Below, piece by piece: positions 18,673 to 27,238 of a stretch of 64,000 bases of DNA. Below the pieces are notes generated by a model. That model did not search any database, had not been told where the DNA came from, and saw only the letters and a list, made by a program, of their open reading frames with translations. The stretch is taken from the NCBI RefSeq assembly GCF_022811645.1, contig NZ_CP094534.1:930001-994000 (forward strand), read 5' to 3'. Within the stretch, counting starts at the first letter, position 1; each line of letters begins with the position of its first letter. The position numbers and the translations under genes are program-made. This stretch comes from Hymenobacter monticola. GTDB lineage: Bacteria > Bacteroidota > Bacteroidia > Cytophagales > Hymenobacteraceae.

Positions 18673-20118
18673 ATGAAGAAACACGCTCTCTCCTTTATCC
18701 TGGCTTTGTTCGTCCTGTTGGATTTGGGCTACACGTTTGTGCAGAGCTACCAATTGCCCCTCGACGGTGACCTGAGCCCCATTGTGCTGCCGGCGGCCGA
18801 CTGCCGGCAGGTGCTGGGCGACCCTTTTGGTTGGGCTGCCCTCACCCGCCACGAGATATATGTGGCCCCAAACCGCTTTTTTGCGCACGCCGCCATGGTC
18901 GTGTGGTTTAAATCGGTGCCCTTGGCGCTGCAGCGGTTCATTAGTCCCATTAGCAGTGTGTACGCGGCCTGCGCCCTGTTTGCAGTGCTGGTGCAGAGCC
19001 TGTTGCTCTACGTGCTGGGCGTGTACATCAGCGGGAGCTACCGGCTGGGTGGGCGCTGGTGGCTGGCGGTAGCGCTGGTGGTGCCGCTGTTTCAGATGGC
19101 GGGCTACAACGACCAGATGGGCATCATCGACCAGTGCATTACCTACACGTTTTTCTACGCCTTCCCCATGGCCTTGCTGCTGCTGTTGCTGCTGCCCTTC
19201 TACCGGGCCGCCTTCCAGGGCCAGCCAATGCCGTCGGGCGGGCTGGCGAGCATGGCACTGGTGGGCCTTATGGTGGTGCTGGCGTTCAATGGCGTGATTG
19301 TAACGGCCGCCATGGGCGTGCTTTTTGTCTGCATCGCGCTGCACTGGGCGGCGCAGCTATGGCGGGTGGGTGCCCGCCTGGGGCTCAAACAAGGGCTGGC
19401 CGCACTACAGTCCCTGCCCAGGCGGCCGCTGGTGCTGCTGGGCATTTTTGGCCTGTTGTGCCTGTATTCCATCTACCTGGGGCTCTTCGAGCGCGAGAGT
19501 CTAAACCATTCCCTTCCCTTGTGGGAGCGGTACACGCGCATCCCGGCGGGCATCTTGTGGCAGTACCGCAAGCTGGGCATGCCGCTGCTCACGCTGGCTG
19601 TGCTGGCCAATGCCCAGCTCCTGCGCCGGCTGCTGCCCCAGGCGCCCGGCAGCCAGCGGGCCCTGCGCCTGCTGCGGTGGCTGGGAATATTCGCCCTGAT
19701 TTTCCTGCTGCTATTGCCCCTGGGCGGATACCGCGAGTACCGGGAGCTGATTGTTCGTCGCGACTCCGTTCTGCCCCTCATCCTGGGGATGGTGCTGGCA
19801 TATGGCCTTTCTACGTACATTTTGCTGCAACACCTCCCGGCTAGGCCCCGGCGGTGGTACCGGGGGGCTGTGGTAGCATTCTCCCTCATCTACCTCTACG
19901 CCGACCGGCACCTGCCCAATGTCTCGAACGCCTGCGAGCGGGCAAACCTGGCCCGTTTGGAACAAGCCACCGAGCCCGTGGTCCGGCTAAGTGCCGACTG
20001 CACCCTGATGTCGTGGGAGCCGCTGCCCCAGGCCCAGGACTCCGAGCTCAACGCCCAGCTTTTCGAATACTGGAACATCAATAAAGGCGGCAAGCTGTAT
20101 TACCAGCAGGGCCAGTAA
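18673..20118 (+). CDS. Polytopic membrane protein, GT-C-like layout, unknown function
   Basis: This encodes 481 residues from ATG at 18673. About ten hydrophobic segments are visible. The first, residues 7-24, is followed by a hydrophilic loop of some 50 residues. Others lie near 95-118, 132-145, 158-175, 190-215, 250-265, 300-318, 335-350, 365-385 and 395-408. The C-terminal 70 residues are polar. The first span plus long extracytoplasmic loop resembles membrane glycosyltransferases of the GT-C type, but no Asp-Asp or other catalytic motif is convincing. I call it an unknown membrane protein. Monocistronic. Confidence 0.78.
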   Translation: MKKHALSFILALFVLLDLGYTFVQSYQLPLDGDLSPIVLPAADCRQVLGDPFGWAALTRHEIYVAPNRFFAHAAMVVWFKSVPLALQRFISPISSVYAACALFAVLVQSLLLYVLGVYISGSYRLGGRWWLAVALVVPLFQMAGYNDQMGIIDQCITYTFFYAFPMALLLLLLLPFYRAAFQGQPMPSGGLASMALVGLMVVLAFNGVIVTAAMGVLFVCIALHWAAQLWRVGARLGLKQGLAALQSLPRRPLVLLGIFGLLCLYSIYLGLFERESLNHSLPLWERYTRIPAGILWQYRKLGMPLLTLAVLANAQLLRRLLPQAPGSQRALRLLRWLGIFALIFLLLLPLGGYREYRELIVRRDSVLPLILGMVLAYGLSTYILLQHLPARPRRWYRGAVVAFSLIYLYADRHLPNVSNACERANLARLEQATEPVVRLSADCTLMSWEPLPQAQDSELNAQLFEYWNINKGGKLYYQQGQ

Positions 20119-20242
20119 GAGGCAAGGTGCTTGCCCACAGGCGGTTGCAAAAACGCGTACTTCTTTGTTTTAAAATTGGCTGGCTTTGGGGCCGAACCCA
20201 ACGAACCCCTCCGTAGTTTGCCCTTTGTTCTTTACGTTAGTT

Positions 20243-21505
20243 ATGATTCATTTCCAGGAATTCACCCTCGACAACGGCCTGCGCTGCATCGTCCACGAAG
20301 ATTTTTCCACGCCCATGGCCGTGCTCAACGTGATGTACGACGTGGGCTCGCGCGATGAGGACCCCGGCCACACCGGCTTTGCCCATCTGTTTGAACACCT
20401 CATGTTTTCGGGCTCGGTGAACATCCCAAGCTATGACGAGCCCCTGCAGCGTGTGGGTGGCGAAAACAACGCCTTCACTTCCAGCGACATCACCAACTAC
20501 TACCTTTCGCTGCCCGCCGCCAACCTCGAAACCGGCTTCTGGCTGGAATCCGACCGGATGCTGAACCTGGCTTTCTCGGAAAATGGCCTCGAAGTGCAGC
20601 GCAAAGTGGTGGTGGAAGAGTTTAAGCAGAGCTACCTCAACCAGCCCTACGGCGACGTGTGGCTGCAGCTCAAGCCCCTGGCCTACCACACCCACCCCTA
20701 CCAGTGGAACACCATTGGCAAGGAGATTTCGCACATCGAAAACGCGGTAATGGACGACGTGCGCGGCTTCTTCCAGAAGCACTACGCGCCCCAGAACGCC
20801 ATTCTGGTGGTGGCTGGCGCCGCCAGCGCAGCCGAGGTGCGCCGCCTGGCCGAAAAGTGGTTCGGCCCCATTCCGGGCGGGCCGGCCTACCAGCGCCACC
20901 TGCCCCAGGAGCCCGCCCAAACCGCAGCCCGCCACCACACCGCCCAGGCCCCGGTACCGCTGTCGGCACTTTACAAAGCCTACCACATGCCCGCCCGCGG
21001 CGACGCCCGCTACCACTCCGTGGATTTGCTGAGCGACATGCTCGGCCACGGCAAGTCGGCCCGCTTGCACCAGCGCCTCGTGAAGGAGCAGGCCTTGTTT
21101 AATAACATTTCGGCTTCGCTCACCGGCTCGCTCGACCCCGGCCTGCTCGTCATCAGCGGCAAGCTGAACGCGGGCGTCGACCTCAAAGAAGCCGACGCCG
21201 CCGTGGAAGCCGTGGTGGCCGAATTTCTGGCCGCCGACGTGGACCCGCAGGAACTCGAAAAAGTAAAAAACCAGGCCGAAAGCAGCCTGGTTTTCGGCGA
21301 AATCGACCTGCTGAACCGTGCCCTGAACCTGGCCTACAGCAAGCTACAGGGCGACGCCAACTTGGTGAACGAGGAAAGCCGCCGCATTCAGGCCGTGACC
21401 GTGGCCAGCGTGCGCGCCGCCGCGCAGGAAGTGCTGCGCCCCGAAAACTGCAGCACCCTCTACTACGAAGCCGTGCCGCAAGAAGCGCTGGCAGAGGCGG
21501 AATAA
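20243..21505 (+). CDS. M16 family zinc metallopeptidase (insulinase-like)
   Basis: This encodes 420 residues from ATG at 20243. The inverted zinc motif HxxEH is His48-Leu-Phe-Glu51-His52, and the third ligand is Glu125 or Glu126 in VVVEEF. The second, inactive M16 domain covers about residues 200-400 (LYKAYHMPA, LLSDMLGHGKSARLHQRL). There is no signal peptide, so it acts in the cytoplasm or is exported by another route. Short single-chain M16B proteins often pair with an inactive partner, but none lies next to it here. Terminates at the hairpin at 21534. Confidence 0.95.
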   Translation: MIHFQEFTLDNGLRCIVHEDFSTPMAVLNVMYDVGSRDEDPGHTGFAHLFEHLMFSGSVNIPSYDEPLQRVGGENNAFTSSDITNYYLSLPAANLETGFWLESDRMLNLAFSENGLEVQRKVVVEEFKQSYLNQPYGDVWLQLKPLAYHTHPYQWNTIGKEISHIENAVMDDVRGFFQKHYAPQNAILVVAGAASAAEVRRLAEKWFGPIPGGPAYQRHLPQEPAQTAARHHTAQAPVPLSALYKAYHMPARGDARYHSVDLLSDMLGHGKSARLHQRLVKEQALFNNISASLTGSLDPGLLVISGKLNAGVDLKEADAAVEAVVAEFLAADVDPQELEKVKNQAESSLVFGEIDLLNRALNLAYSKLQGDANLVNEESRRIQAVTVASVRAAAQEVLRPENCSTLYYEAVPQEALAEAE

Positions 21506-21533
21506 CATCAACGCGTTGACGCGCTTAAGACAC

Positions 21534-21571
21534 AAAAAGGTCCTGTTGAGCAAGCTCAACAGGACCTTTTT
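21534..21571. terminator. Bidirectional hairpin terminator
   Basis: AAAAAGGTCCTGTTGAGC is followed at once by its near-perfect inverse and a T-tract. It is shared with the convergent small secreted gene ending at 21587. Confidence 0.92.
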
Positions 21572-21586
21572 AGATTTTCCCGGTGC

Positions 21587-21961
21587 CTATTTTTTCTTGG
21601 CTTTCACCTTGGTTTTGCCGGGCGCCACCGGCAGGTTGCTGTCGCGGCTCAGGGAGCTGTTAGCGGGCTTAGCGTAGCGGGGGCGCGGGGTGCGGTTGTC
21701 GTTGTAACCGCCGTTGGCGGTGTAGCCCACCTGCCGGCGCATGGGCGTAGCGGGGGCCAGGTACATCGAGCCGTTGCGGATGTCCTCGGGCACGCCAGCA
21801 CCGTAGGGCTTGCCGGTGTGGGGGTTGATTTTGACGGTCGTTTTCACCTTGCGCGGGCCGCGCGTGGAGTAAGGGGTGAGTTTTTTGCTGCGCGACTGCG
21901 CCGAGGCATTGGTGGCAGCAACGGCGAGCAGGAACAGCGAAGCGAAAAGGTAGCGGAACAT
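21587..21961 (-). CDS. Small basic secreted protein (array member 4, diverged)
   Basis: This encodes 124 residues from ATG at 21961. The signal peptide ends ATNASAQ (about residue 22). The mature chain is basic and rich in Pro, Thr, Lys and Tyr, ending KTKVKAKKK. It carries MYLAPATPMRRQ around residues 70-81, a diverged form of the APGMPV motif in the three upstream genes. The gene order and strand are the same. Upstream in-frame Met residues (to 22039) precede the signal peptide and were rejected. Function unknown, and the high pI suggests binding to anionic surface polymers (inference). Confidence 0.78.
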   Translation of the reverse strand: MFRYLFASLFLLAVAATNASAQSRSKKLTPYSTRGPRKVKTTVKINPHTGKPYGAGVPEDIRNGSMYLAPATPMRRQVGYTANGGYNDNRTPRPRYAKPANSSLSRDSNLPVAPGKTKVKAKKK

Positions 21962-22116
21962 ATGGCTGACGAAAAAAGATGAGACGAATTGATTGCCAAC
22001 AGGCCGGTTGGCACCGGGCGAAAGCGAATCGGCTTCCATTCATACGCACAACTGCCGGGGGCGGATGGTGCCATGAAATGGAAGCCGATGCAAAAATAAA
22101 GCGGAGCAGGCAGCAG

Positions 22117-22524
22117 TTAGTTGCCGAGCGTGGTTTGGGTGGCGGCGGACTTGCGGGCCGGACGCACGCTGTAGGGGGTCAGGCCGTTGCTGGTGCGCAC
22201 GTGCACGGGCATGCCGGGGGCGGCCGAAATGTTCTGGTTGTCGATTTCGCCGCGCGAAGTGGTAGCGGGCAGCACATCCGTGGTGCCCCAGCCGTCGTTG
22301 GAAGCCACGGCCGTTTGGGTGTTGTTTTCGATGGGCGGCCAGCCGTCGTTCAGGGGCGCGGCGGGGGCCGATTTTACGGCCACGCGGCGGGCCTTTTTGG
22401 CTTGGCGGGCGGCTACCTTAGCAGCTTTGGTGGTTTTCTTGGTGGCCTTCACCGGAGCGGTTTGGGCGCTAGCTTCAGCCAGCAGGAACATCGACAGGGC
22501 GAGGGTGAGGAAGGAACGAAGCAT
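22117..22524 (-). CDS. Small secreted protein with APGMPV motif (array member 3)
   Basis: This encodes 135 residues from ATG at 22524. The signal peptide ends AEASAQ (residue 21). A Lys-rich segment (residues about 24-52) precedes a Trp-bearing spacer (NDGWPPIE, SNDGWG) and the motif ISAAPGMPVHVRTSNGLTPY near residue 99. No Cys. The motif and signal peptide match the gene at 22693. Nothing is known of the family's function. It probably has its own promoter, since the gap to the upstream gene holds a terminator. Confidence 0.8.
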   Translation of the reverse strand: MLRSFLTLALSMFLLAEASAQTAPVKATKKTTKAAKVAARQAKKARRVAVKSAPAAPLNDGWPPIENNTQTAVASNDGWGTTDVLPATTSRGEIDNQNISAAPGMPVHVRTSNGLTPYSVRPARKSAATQTTLGN

Positions 22525-22627
22525 GGCTGAAAAGAATGAATGTGGAGTTGAAAAAGTTGATTACCGTAGCTGAGAGGACATATTCCAAACGCGTGCCAAC
22601 TTTTTCAACTGCTGATTTTCGACCATC

Positions 22628-22668
22628 AAAAAAGCCCGGCCGGCCCGCAAACGCAGACCAGCCGGGCC
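22628..22668 (-). terminator. Minus-strand hairpin terminator between array genes
   Basis: GGCCCGGC and GCCGGGC stems on the minus strand are followed by TTTTTT. It separates the gene at 22693 from the next. Confidence 0.75.
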
Positions 22669-22692
22669 AATGTCCCGACCAACACCGCAGTT

Positions 22693-23070
22693 TTATCGCG
22701 GCGTGAGCGTGGTGCGGCTTTTGGTGCGCGTGGGCGCGGGGCCGTTGTAGCCCTGCACGTTCTTGGGGTTGTCGACATTCACGGGCATGCCGGGGGCGGC
22801 GTAAATGCTCTGCCCCTTGCCATCAGCGGCTTCGGTGGAACCCACGGCGCCGTTGCCACCGGGGCCAATGTCGTTGCGGCCGCCGGAGCTGGCCGATTTA
22901 GAGGCCGACGCCGAACCGGCGGCCGGCTTCATGGTGGTGTTGCGGGTGGCGGACGTTCGGGTGGTTTTTGTGGCTGTCGCCTTGGTAGTTTTGGTAGCGG
23001 GGGCCGACTGGGCCGCCGCTTCGACGACAAAAGCTAGCGCGAGCAGGACGGAAAGCAGAGAGCGAAGCAT
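22693..23070 (-). CDS. Small secreted protein with APGMPV motif (array member 2)
   Basis: This encodes 125 residues from ATG at 23070. The signal peptide ends VEAAAQ (residue 21). A low-complexity Lys/Thr/Ala/Ser segment (22-62) leads to a Gly-rich stretch and the motif IYAAPGMPVNVDNPKNVQGY around residues 89-108, then a basic tail TRTKSRTTLTPR. The C-terminal half aligns by eye with the protein at 22117. No enzymatic residue stands out. Terminator at 22628. Confidence 0.8.
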   Translation of the reverse strand: MLRSLLSVLLALAFVVEAAAQSAPATKTTKATATKTTRTSATRNTTMKPAAGSASASKSASSGGRNDIGPGGNGAVGSTEAADGKGQSIYAAPGMPVNVDNPKNVQGYNGPAPTRTKSRTTLTPR

Positions 23071-23255
23071 GAACGGGGTGGTGAGGGGTGAAAGAAAAAG
23101 CAGCTTGGTGCCCTGCAGCAGCGCGAAGAAGCAGACGGCTTCCGCATGCTACGGTGGCGTTGGGCATACGCGAAACCTCACCGCCCGGTACATGCGTGCA
23201 CGAAAGTTTTGTACCCGTTCGCCCCTGGCCTTGGTGCCACCATCCAACGCCAAAC

Positions 23256-23294
23256 GGCCCGGCCGCCCCACCCAAAAGGTGAAGCAACCGGGCC
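23256..23294 (-). terminator. Probable minus-strand hairpin after array member 1
   Basis: GGCCCGG and CCGGGCC stems flank a 25-nt loop just past the stop at 23329. The T-tract is short. Confidence 0.5.
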
Positions 23295-23328
23295 GAATGA
23301 TATAAATGCCGGTGCGGGCCGGGCTGGC

Positions 23329-23982
23329 TTACCAGCCCAGGGGCTCGGGGGCTTTTTTCTTGGGAGCCGCTTTCACGGGTGCTTTCGCGGGGGTTTTGGC
23401 TTTGTCGGCAGTGGCACCGCCTTTGGCGGCGGTAGCTGCTGTGCCGGCCATGGCATCGGCCGCGGGAGCCGCGGCGGGCTCAGGAGTAGCGGGGGCAGCG
23501 GCAGCAGCCGGCGCGGGCGCGGCGGCCGGCGCGGCGTCTACGGGGCGGGGCGGCCAGGGCTTTTCGCGGCGCGGCTTGCGGTTGAGGCGACGCTCGCGGG
23601 CGGCAATGGCATCGTCTTCCATCACGTGGCGGCCGCCGCGCATCATCACGGGCGCGCCGGGGGCCACCGAAATGCCGCCCACGCTGGCGCTGTTAGAGGC
23701 AGCAGCCCCGCCTCCGCCAAAGCCTTTATCGGCGGCGGGGGCAGCAGCGGCAGCGGCTTCCAGCGACGGAGCAGCTTCGGGTGCGGCGGGAGCTGCGGCC
23801 GGAGTAGCACCGCCGCTGGCCGTGGCCTTGGTGCTGGTGGCGGCGTTAGTTTTCGTTGTGGTTTTCTTGGCGGGAGCTTTTTTGGGGGCATCACCCCAGC
23901 CGCCGGTGTCCCAGCCGGCTTGGGCCGAGGCGGAAGTCGCTACACCTCCGAGAATAAGCAAGAAAAATAGCGCACGTTTCAT
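23329..23982 (-). CDS. Secreted Ala/Pro/Lys-rich protein with APGAPV motif (array member 1)
   Basis: This encodes 217 residues from ATG at 23982, chosen because MKRALFFLLILGGVATSASAQ is a clear signal peptide. The upstream extension to 24177 would cross the pheS promoter. The mature chain has a WDTGGWG segment, a Lys/Thr/Ala linker, the motif ISVAPGAPVMMRGGRHVMED around residues 103-122, a basic helix (ARERRLNRKPRREKPWPPRP) and a long Ala/Pro tail ending in Lys-rich repeats and PEPLGW. It is the longest member of the four-gene array. It is divergent from pheS, with 109 bp between starts. Function unknown. Confidence 0.78.
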   Translation of the reverse strand: MKRALFFLLILGGVATSASAQAGWDTGGWGDAPKKAPAKKTTTKTNAATSTKATASGGATPAAAPAAPEAAPSLEAAAAAAPAADKGFGGGGAAASNSASVGGISVAPGAPVMMRGGRHVMEDDAIAARERRLNRKPRREKPWPPRPVDAAPAAAPAPAAAAAPATPEPAAAPAADAMAGTAATAAKGGATADKAKTPAKAPVKAAPKKKAPEPLGW

Positions 23983-24077
23983 GGTTAACACTTTAAGAGA
24001 GATGAAGGAAGATGAATCAGGAATTGCGGTAACTGAATGTGTTGGTGAATCGTTCGGCAAGGGCCGGGCCCTTGCCG

Positions 24078-24085
24078 TAACTTTG
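24078..24085 (+). promoter_or_regulatory. -7 element of pheS, 6 nt before the start
   Basis: TAACTTTG matches TAnnTTTG. The close spacing implies a leaderless or nearly leaderless transcript. Confidence 0.6.
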
Positions 24086-24091
24086 CGGCCT

Positions 24092-25180
24092 ATGATGCAG
24101 GAATCCATTGCCGCTCTTACGGCCGAAATTACGAAGGCCGAACTGAATAATCCCGCCGCCCTCGATGCTTTTCGCATCAGCTACCTCGGCCGCAAGGGCC
24201 GGCTGGCCGATTTGTTCGACCAGCTCAAGACCGTGCCCAACGAAGAGAAGCGCGCCGTGGGCCAGCAGCTCAACGCCCTGAAGCAGCAGGCCCAGGCCCG
24301 TTTCGACGAGGCCCAGCAGGCCGCCGAAGCCGCCGCCGACAACGCCCCTGCCAACCCCGACTTCGACTACACCCTGCCGCCCGTGCCCAACGCCCTCGGC
24401 ACCCGCCACCCCCTGAGCCTGGTGCGCGAGGAGATGCTGCGCGTGTTCGCCCGCATCGGCTTCGCCGTGGCCGAAGGCCCTGAAATTGAAGACGATTGGC
24501 ACAACTTCACCGCCCTCAACTTCCCCGAAAACCACCCGGCGCGGGACATGCAGGACACGTTCTTTGTGGAGTCGCGGGCTGGTGGATTGGTGGATGCAGC
24601 GGCTGAAAACGATTCAACCCACCAGTCCACCAATCCACTACCTCACCTTCTAAGAACCCACACCAGCACCGTACAGGTGCGCGTGATGGAAAACGAGCCG
24701 CTGCCCATTCGGCGCGTGATGCCAGGCCGCGTATTTCGCAACGAGGCCATTTCGGCCCGGGCGCACATGATGTTCCACCAGGTAGAAGGCATTTTCATTG
24801 ACGAGGGCGTGAGCTTCGCCGACCTCAAGCAGACGGTGTATTACTTCGTGCAGGAGCTGTTCGGGGCCGACATCAACATCCGTTTCCGCCCCAGCTTCTT
24901 CCCCTTCACCGAGCCCAGCGCTGAAATCGACATCACTTGCCTGATTTGCAAAGGCGCGGGCTGCAACATCTGCAAGTACTCGGGCTGGGTGGAAATTGGG
25001 GGCTGCGGCATGGTGGACCCCGCCGTGCTTGAAAACGCGGGTATCGACCCCGAGAAATACTCCGGCTATGCTTGGGGCATGGGCATCGAGCGCATTGCCA
25101 TGCTCAAGTATCAGATTAAGGACCTGCGCCTGTTCACGGAAAACGATATGCGCTTCCTGCGCCAGTTCGAGGCGCTGTAA
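24092..25180 (+). CDS. pheS: Phenylalanyl-tRNA synthetase alpha subunit with in-frame insertion
   Basis: This encodes 362 residues from ATG at 24092 (a second ATG follows directly). The N-terminal coiled coil is followed by the class II catalytic core: motif 2 in GRVFRNEAISARAHMMFHQVE and motif 3 in GYAWGMGIERIAMLKYQ. A Cys cluster (CLICKGAGCNICK) is also present. Between FFVE (residue 160) and LLRTHTS (186) there is an extra segment of about 24 residues (162-185) that I would not expect in PheS. It is encoded by a palindromic sequence (24582-24638) and keeps the frame. The enzyme charges tRNA-Phe together with PheT, which is not in this window. Confidence 0.96.
   Translation: MMQESIAALTAEITKAELNNPAALDAFRISYLGRKGRLADLFDQLKTVPNEEKRAVGQQLNALKQQAQARFDEAQQAAEAAADNAPANPDFDYTLPPVPNALGTRHPLSLVREEMLRVFARIGFAVAEGPEIEDDWHNFTALNFPENHPARDMQDTFFVESRAGGLVDAAAENDSTHQSTNPLPHLLRTHTSTVQVRVMENEPLPIRRVMPGRVFRNEAISARAHMMFHQVEGIFIDEGVSFADLKQTVYYFVQELFGADINIRFRPSFFPFTEPSAEIDITCLICKGAGCNICKYSGWVEIGGCGMVDPAVLENAGIDPEKYSGYAWGMGIERIAMLKYQIKDLRLFTENDMRFLRQFEAL
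24582..24638. repeat. Palindromic insertion inside pheS
   Basis: GTGGATTGGTGGA (24582-24594) and its exact inverse (24626-24638) are separated by 31 nt, within the extra segment of PheS. A similar CCACCACTCCACC sequence lies upstream of kbl at 59476-59497. Confidence 0.7.
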
Positions 25181-25206
25181 CCATCCTTCCTCCTCAGCCG
25201 GCCAGC

Positions 25207-25905
25207 ATGGGCTTCTTGTCATTTTTCAATAGGAAGCCGGCCGGGCCGGTTTCGCCGGCCGTCCGCGAGGTATTGTTTGGCGACGTGCCGGTGCTGGAAT
25301 GGCCGCGGCCGGATGCCCCGCACCGCCAGGAGCCGCCCTGGTCACTATTTGCAGCCGCCCAGGATGCTTACCGGAGCGGCGACGCCGCGGCGGCTATTGC
25401 GGCCTTGCAGCAGGTACTGGACACGCCGGGGCTGGAGTCGCGCCATTACCTGCAGGCGTGGCATTTTCTGCGCACGCTGGGGGTGGCACCGTCTTCGGAT
25501 GAGGCCCGCCGGGTGCTGGGCGTGGTGGTAGAGGTGTCGTTGCCCGAAGGGCTGGATTTGGTGGTGGCTTACGCAGATTTAACGGCCCGTTATTACAACC
25601 ACAGCGGCGCGGGCGTGGTGTGGGAGATGGGCAACGATTTGGCCGACGCTCCAATCCAAAACCTGTTGGCGGCGGGCCAGACCGTAGTCAACGTTATCGG
25701 GCCGTCGCAAGAAGCTCGGCGTGCGGCCCCGCCTACGGGCCATGTTCGCGTCAATTCCCTTACAGCCGGCGGCCTGTACTTTGGCGAAGGACCGTTCAAT
25801 ACACTGTTTAACGACCCGCTGGCCAGCCCGGTCATAGCGGGCGGACTGGCGTTGATGCAGGCGCTCATTGCCTATCAGGCAGAAAATCCGCCCGCCGAGA
25901 AATAG
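25207..25905 (+). CDS. Conserved protein of unknown function
   Basis: This encodes 232 residues from ATG at 25207, 26 nt after pheS on the same strand, so co-transcription is possible. Residues 45-75 form a TPR-like helix pair (SLFAAAQDAYRSGDAAAAIAALQQVL). Then comes an alpha/beta part with LPEGLDLVVAYADLTARYYNH and ending in VIAGGLALMQALIAYQAEN. No signal peptide, membrane span or Cys. Similar stand-alone proteins occur in Bacteroidota, and I do not know a function. Confidence 0.78.
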   Translation: MGFLSFFNRKPAGPVSPAVREVLFGDVPVLEWPRPDAPHRQEPPWSLFAAAQDAYRSGDAAAAIAALQQVLDTPGLESRHYLQAWHFLRTLGVAPSSDEARRVLGVVVEVSLPEGLDLVVAYADLTARYYNHSGAGVVWEMGNDLADAPIQNLLAAGQTVVNVIGPSQEARRAAPPTGHVRVNSLTAGGLYFGEGPFNTLFNDPLASPVIAGGLALMQALIAYQAENPPAEK

Positions 25906-25962
25906 GCCGGGCCTAACGGTGGTCAGCTTACTTTGCGGAGCCCTCCTCGTGTTCAGCAATTT

Positions 25963-27108
25963 ATGCAAGCCGCTACCCCCGCCCGCCTCGACCCTTTCTT
26001 GAGCCAGAAGCTGCGCTTTTGGTCGCTGATGGCCATGGTGCTGCTGGTGTACGTGCACGCCTATAACCTGCACCCACGCTACCTGCAGCCCTTCACGCCG
26101 GTGCAGGAGGCGCTGGGGCCGGGCACCTGGCTGCAATACTTGCTGGCCAACGGGCTGCTGCGGTTTCGCATTCCCATTCTGTTTGCCATTTCGGGCTACT
26201 TGTTTGCCTGGCGCGAGGGCGCCGAGCCGCACGGCCAACGCGTGCGGCGGCGCTTGCGCACCCTGGGCCTCCCCTATTTGCTTTGGAGCTTAATATGGCT
26301 GGCGGCGCTGTGGGCGCTGGAGCAGTTCCCCGTCGCCAAACAGGCGGTGCTTGATGCCGAAATCAGCCCGTTCTGGCCCCGGCAATTGCTCAGCCAGCTT
26401 ACGGCCGGTGAGCTGGTACAGCGCTGGCTGGTGGAGCCCGCGCCGTTTCAGCTGTGGTTTTTGCGCAGCCTGCTGGGGCTCAACTTGGTATATCCGTGGC
26501 TGCGGGTGGCCGTTTTGCGCAAGCCCGCCATCTACTTCAGCGTGGCGGGGCTGCTGTGGTTTTTTATGGTACCGGTGCCCTTAATTGGGGACGAAGGGCC
26601 GCTGTTTTTTGGGTTGGGCGCGTGGTTGGCGTTGCGCGGCAAAGACGTGCTGGCGCCACCCGGCTGGTTGCGGCCGGGGTTGCTGGCGGGGCTGTGGCTG
26701 GGCGCGTGCCTCCTCAAAACTTGGCTGGCGTTCCAGGTGGGGCCACCGTTTTCGCTGCCGCTGGCCCTTTCCATGCTGGCGTTGCACAAGGTAGGCGAAA
26801 TCAGCGGGATGCTGGTGGCTTGGTTTGGGCTCAACGGGCTGGTGCGCTGGTGCATGGACCGCAACTGGTTTCAGTGGCTGACGGGCTTTTCGTTTATGAT
26901 TTACGTGTTGCACGTGCCCTTAGTGAACTATGCTACCGAACTGGCGTTGCGCTATGGACGAGCCGTGCCACATATCCATTTGCTTACTTACCTGCTCCTG
27001 CCTTTGCTGGTAGTGGCTGTGAGTGTGGGCCTTGGTGCGCTGCTGCGCGCGGTGGCACCCGGTATTTATGCGGTGCTCACTGGTGGTCGGGGACTGGCTA
27101 CGTCGTAA
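25963..27108 (+). CDS. Acyltransferase family 3 membrane protein
   Basis: This encodes 381 residues from ATG at 25963. About ten membrane segments are seen. The N-terminus FWSLMAMVLLVYVHAYNLHPRY places a His in the first span, as in the family's catalytic region. RIPILFAISGYLFAWREG and RRRLRTLGLPYLLWSLIW match conserved acyltransferase-3 phrases. The family moves acyl groups onto extracytoplasmic carbohydrates such as O-antigen, peptidoglycan or glucans. The substrate here is unknown. Monocistronic. Confidence 0.9.
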   Translation: MQAATPARLDPFLSQKLRFWSLMAMVLLVYVHAYNLHPRYLQPFTPVQEALGPGTWLQYLLANGLLRFRIPILFAISGYLFAWREGAEPHGQRVRRRLRTLGLPYLLWSLIWLAALWALEQFPVAKQAVLDAEISPFWPRQLLSQLTAGELVQRWLVEPAPFQLWFLRSLLGLNLVYPWLRVAVLRKPAIYFSVAGLLWFFMVPVPLIGDEGPLFFGLGAWLALRGKDVLAPPGWLRPGLLAGLWLGACLLKTWLAFQVGPPFSLPLALSMLALHKVGEISGMLVAWFGLNGLVRWCMDRNWFQWLTGFSFMIYVLHVPLVNYATELALRYGRAVPHIHLLTYLLLPLLVVAVSVGLGALLRAVAPGIYAVLTGGRGLATS

Positions 27109-27238
27109 TTTTGGGGTTCGGCCGGCAAGCAATCTATCCTATTCGCGCTTGCCGCCTTGTTTTTCTGAAGTGGCCGGTGCCCTTGCGCCGGGTTCCAAAT
27201 CAGCGAAATCCCGGTTAATCAGTTTAAATCAGCGATAA

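Noticed and set aside
23306..24091. Continuous open frame upstream of pheS that would give a 624-residue protein
   Set aside because: It runs antisense through the secreted gene at 23329. The PheS family start and promoter fit ATG 24092.
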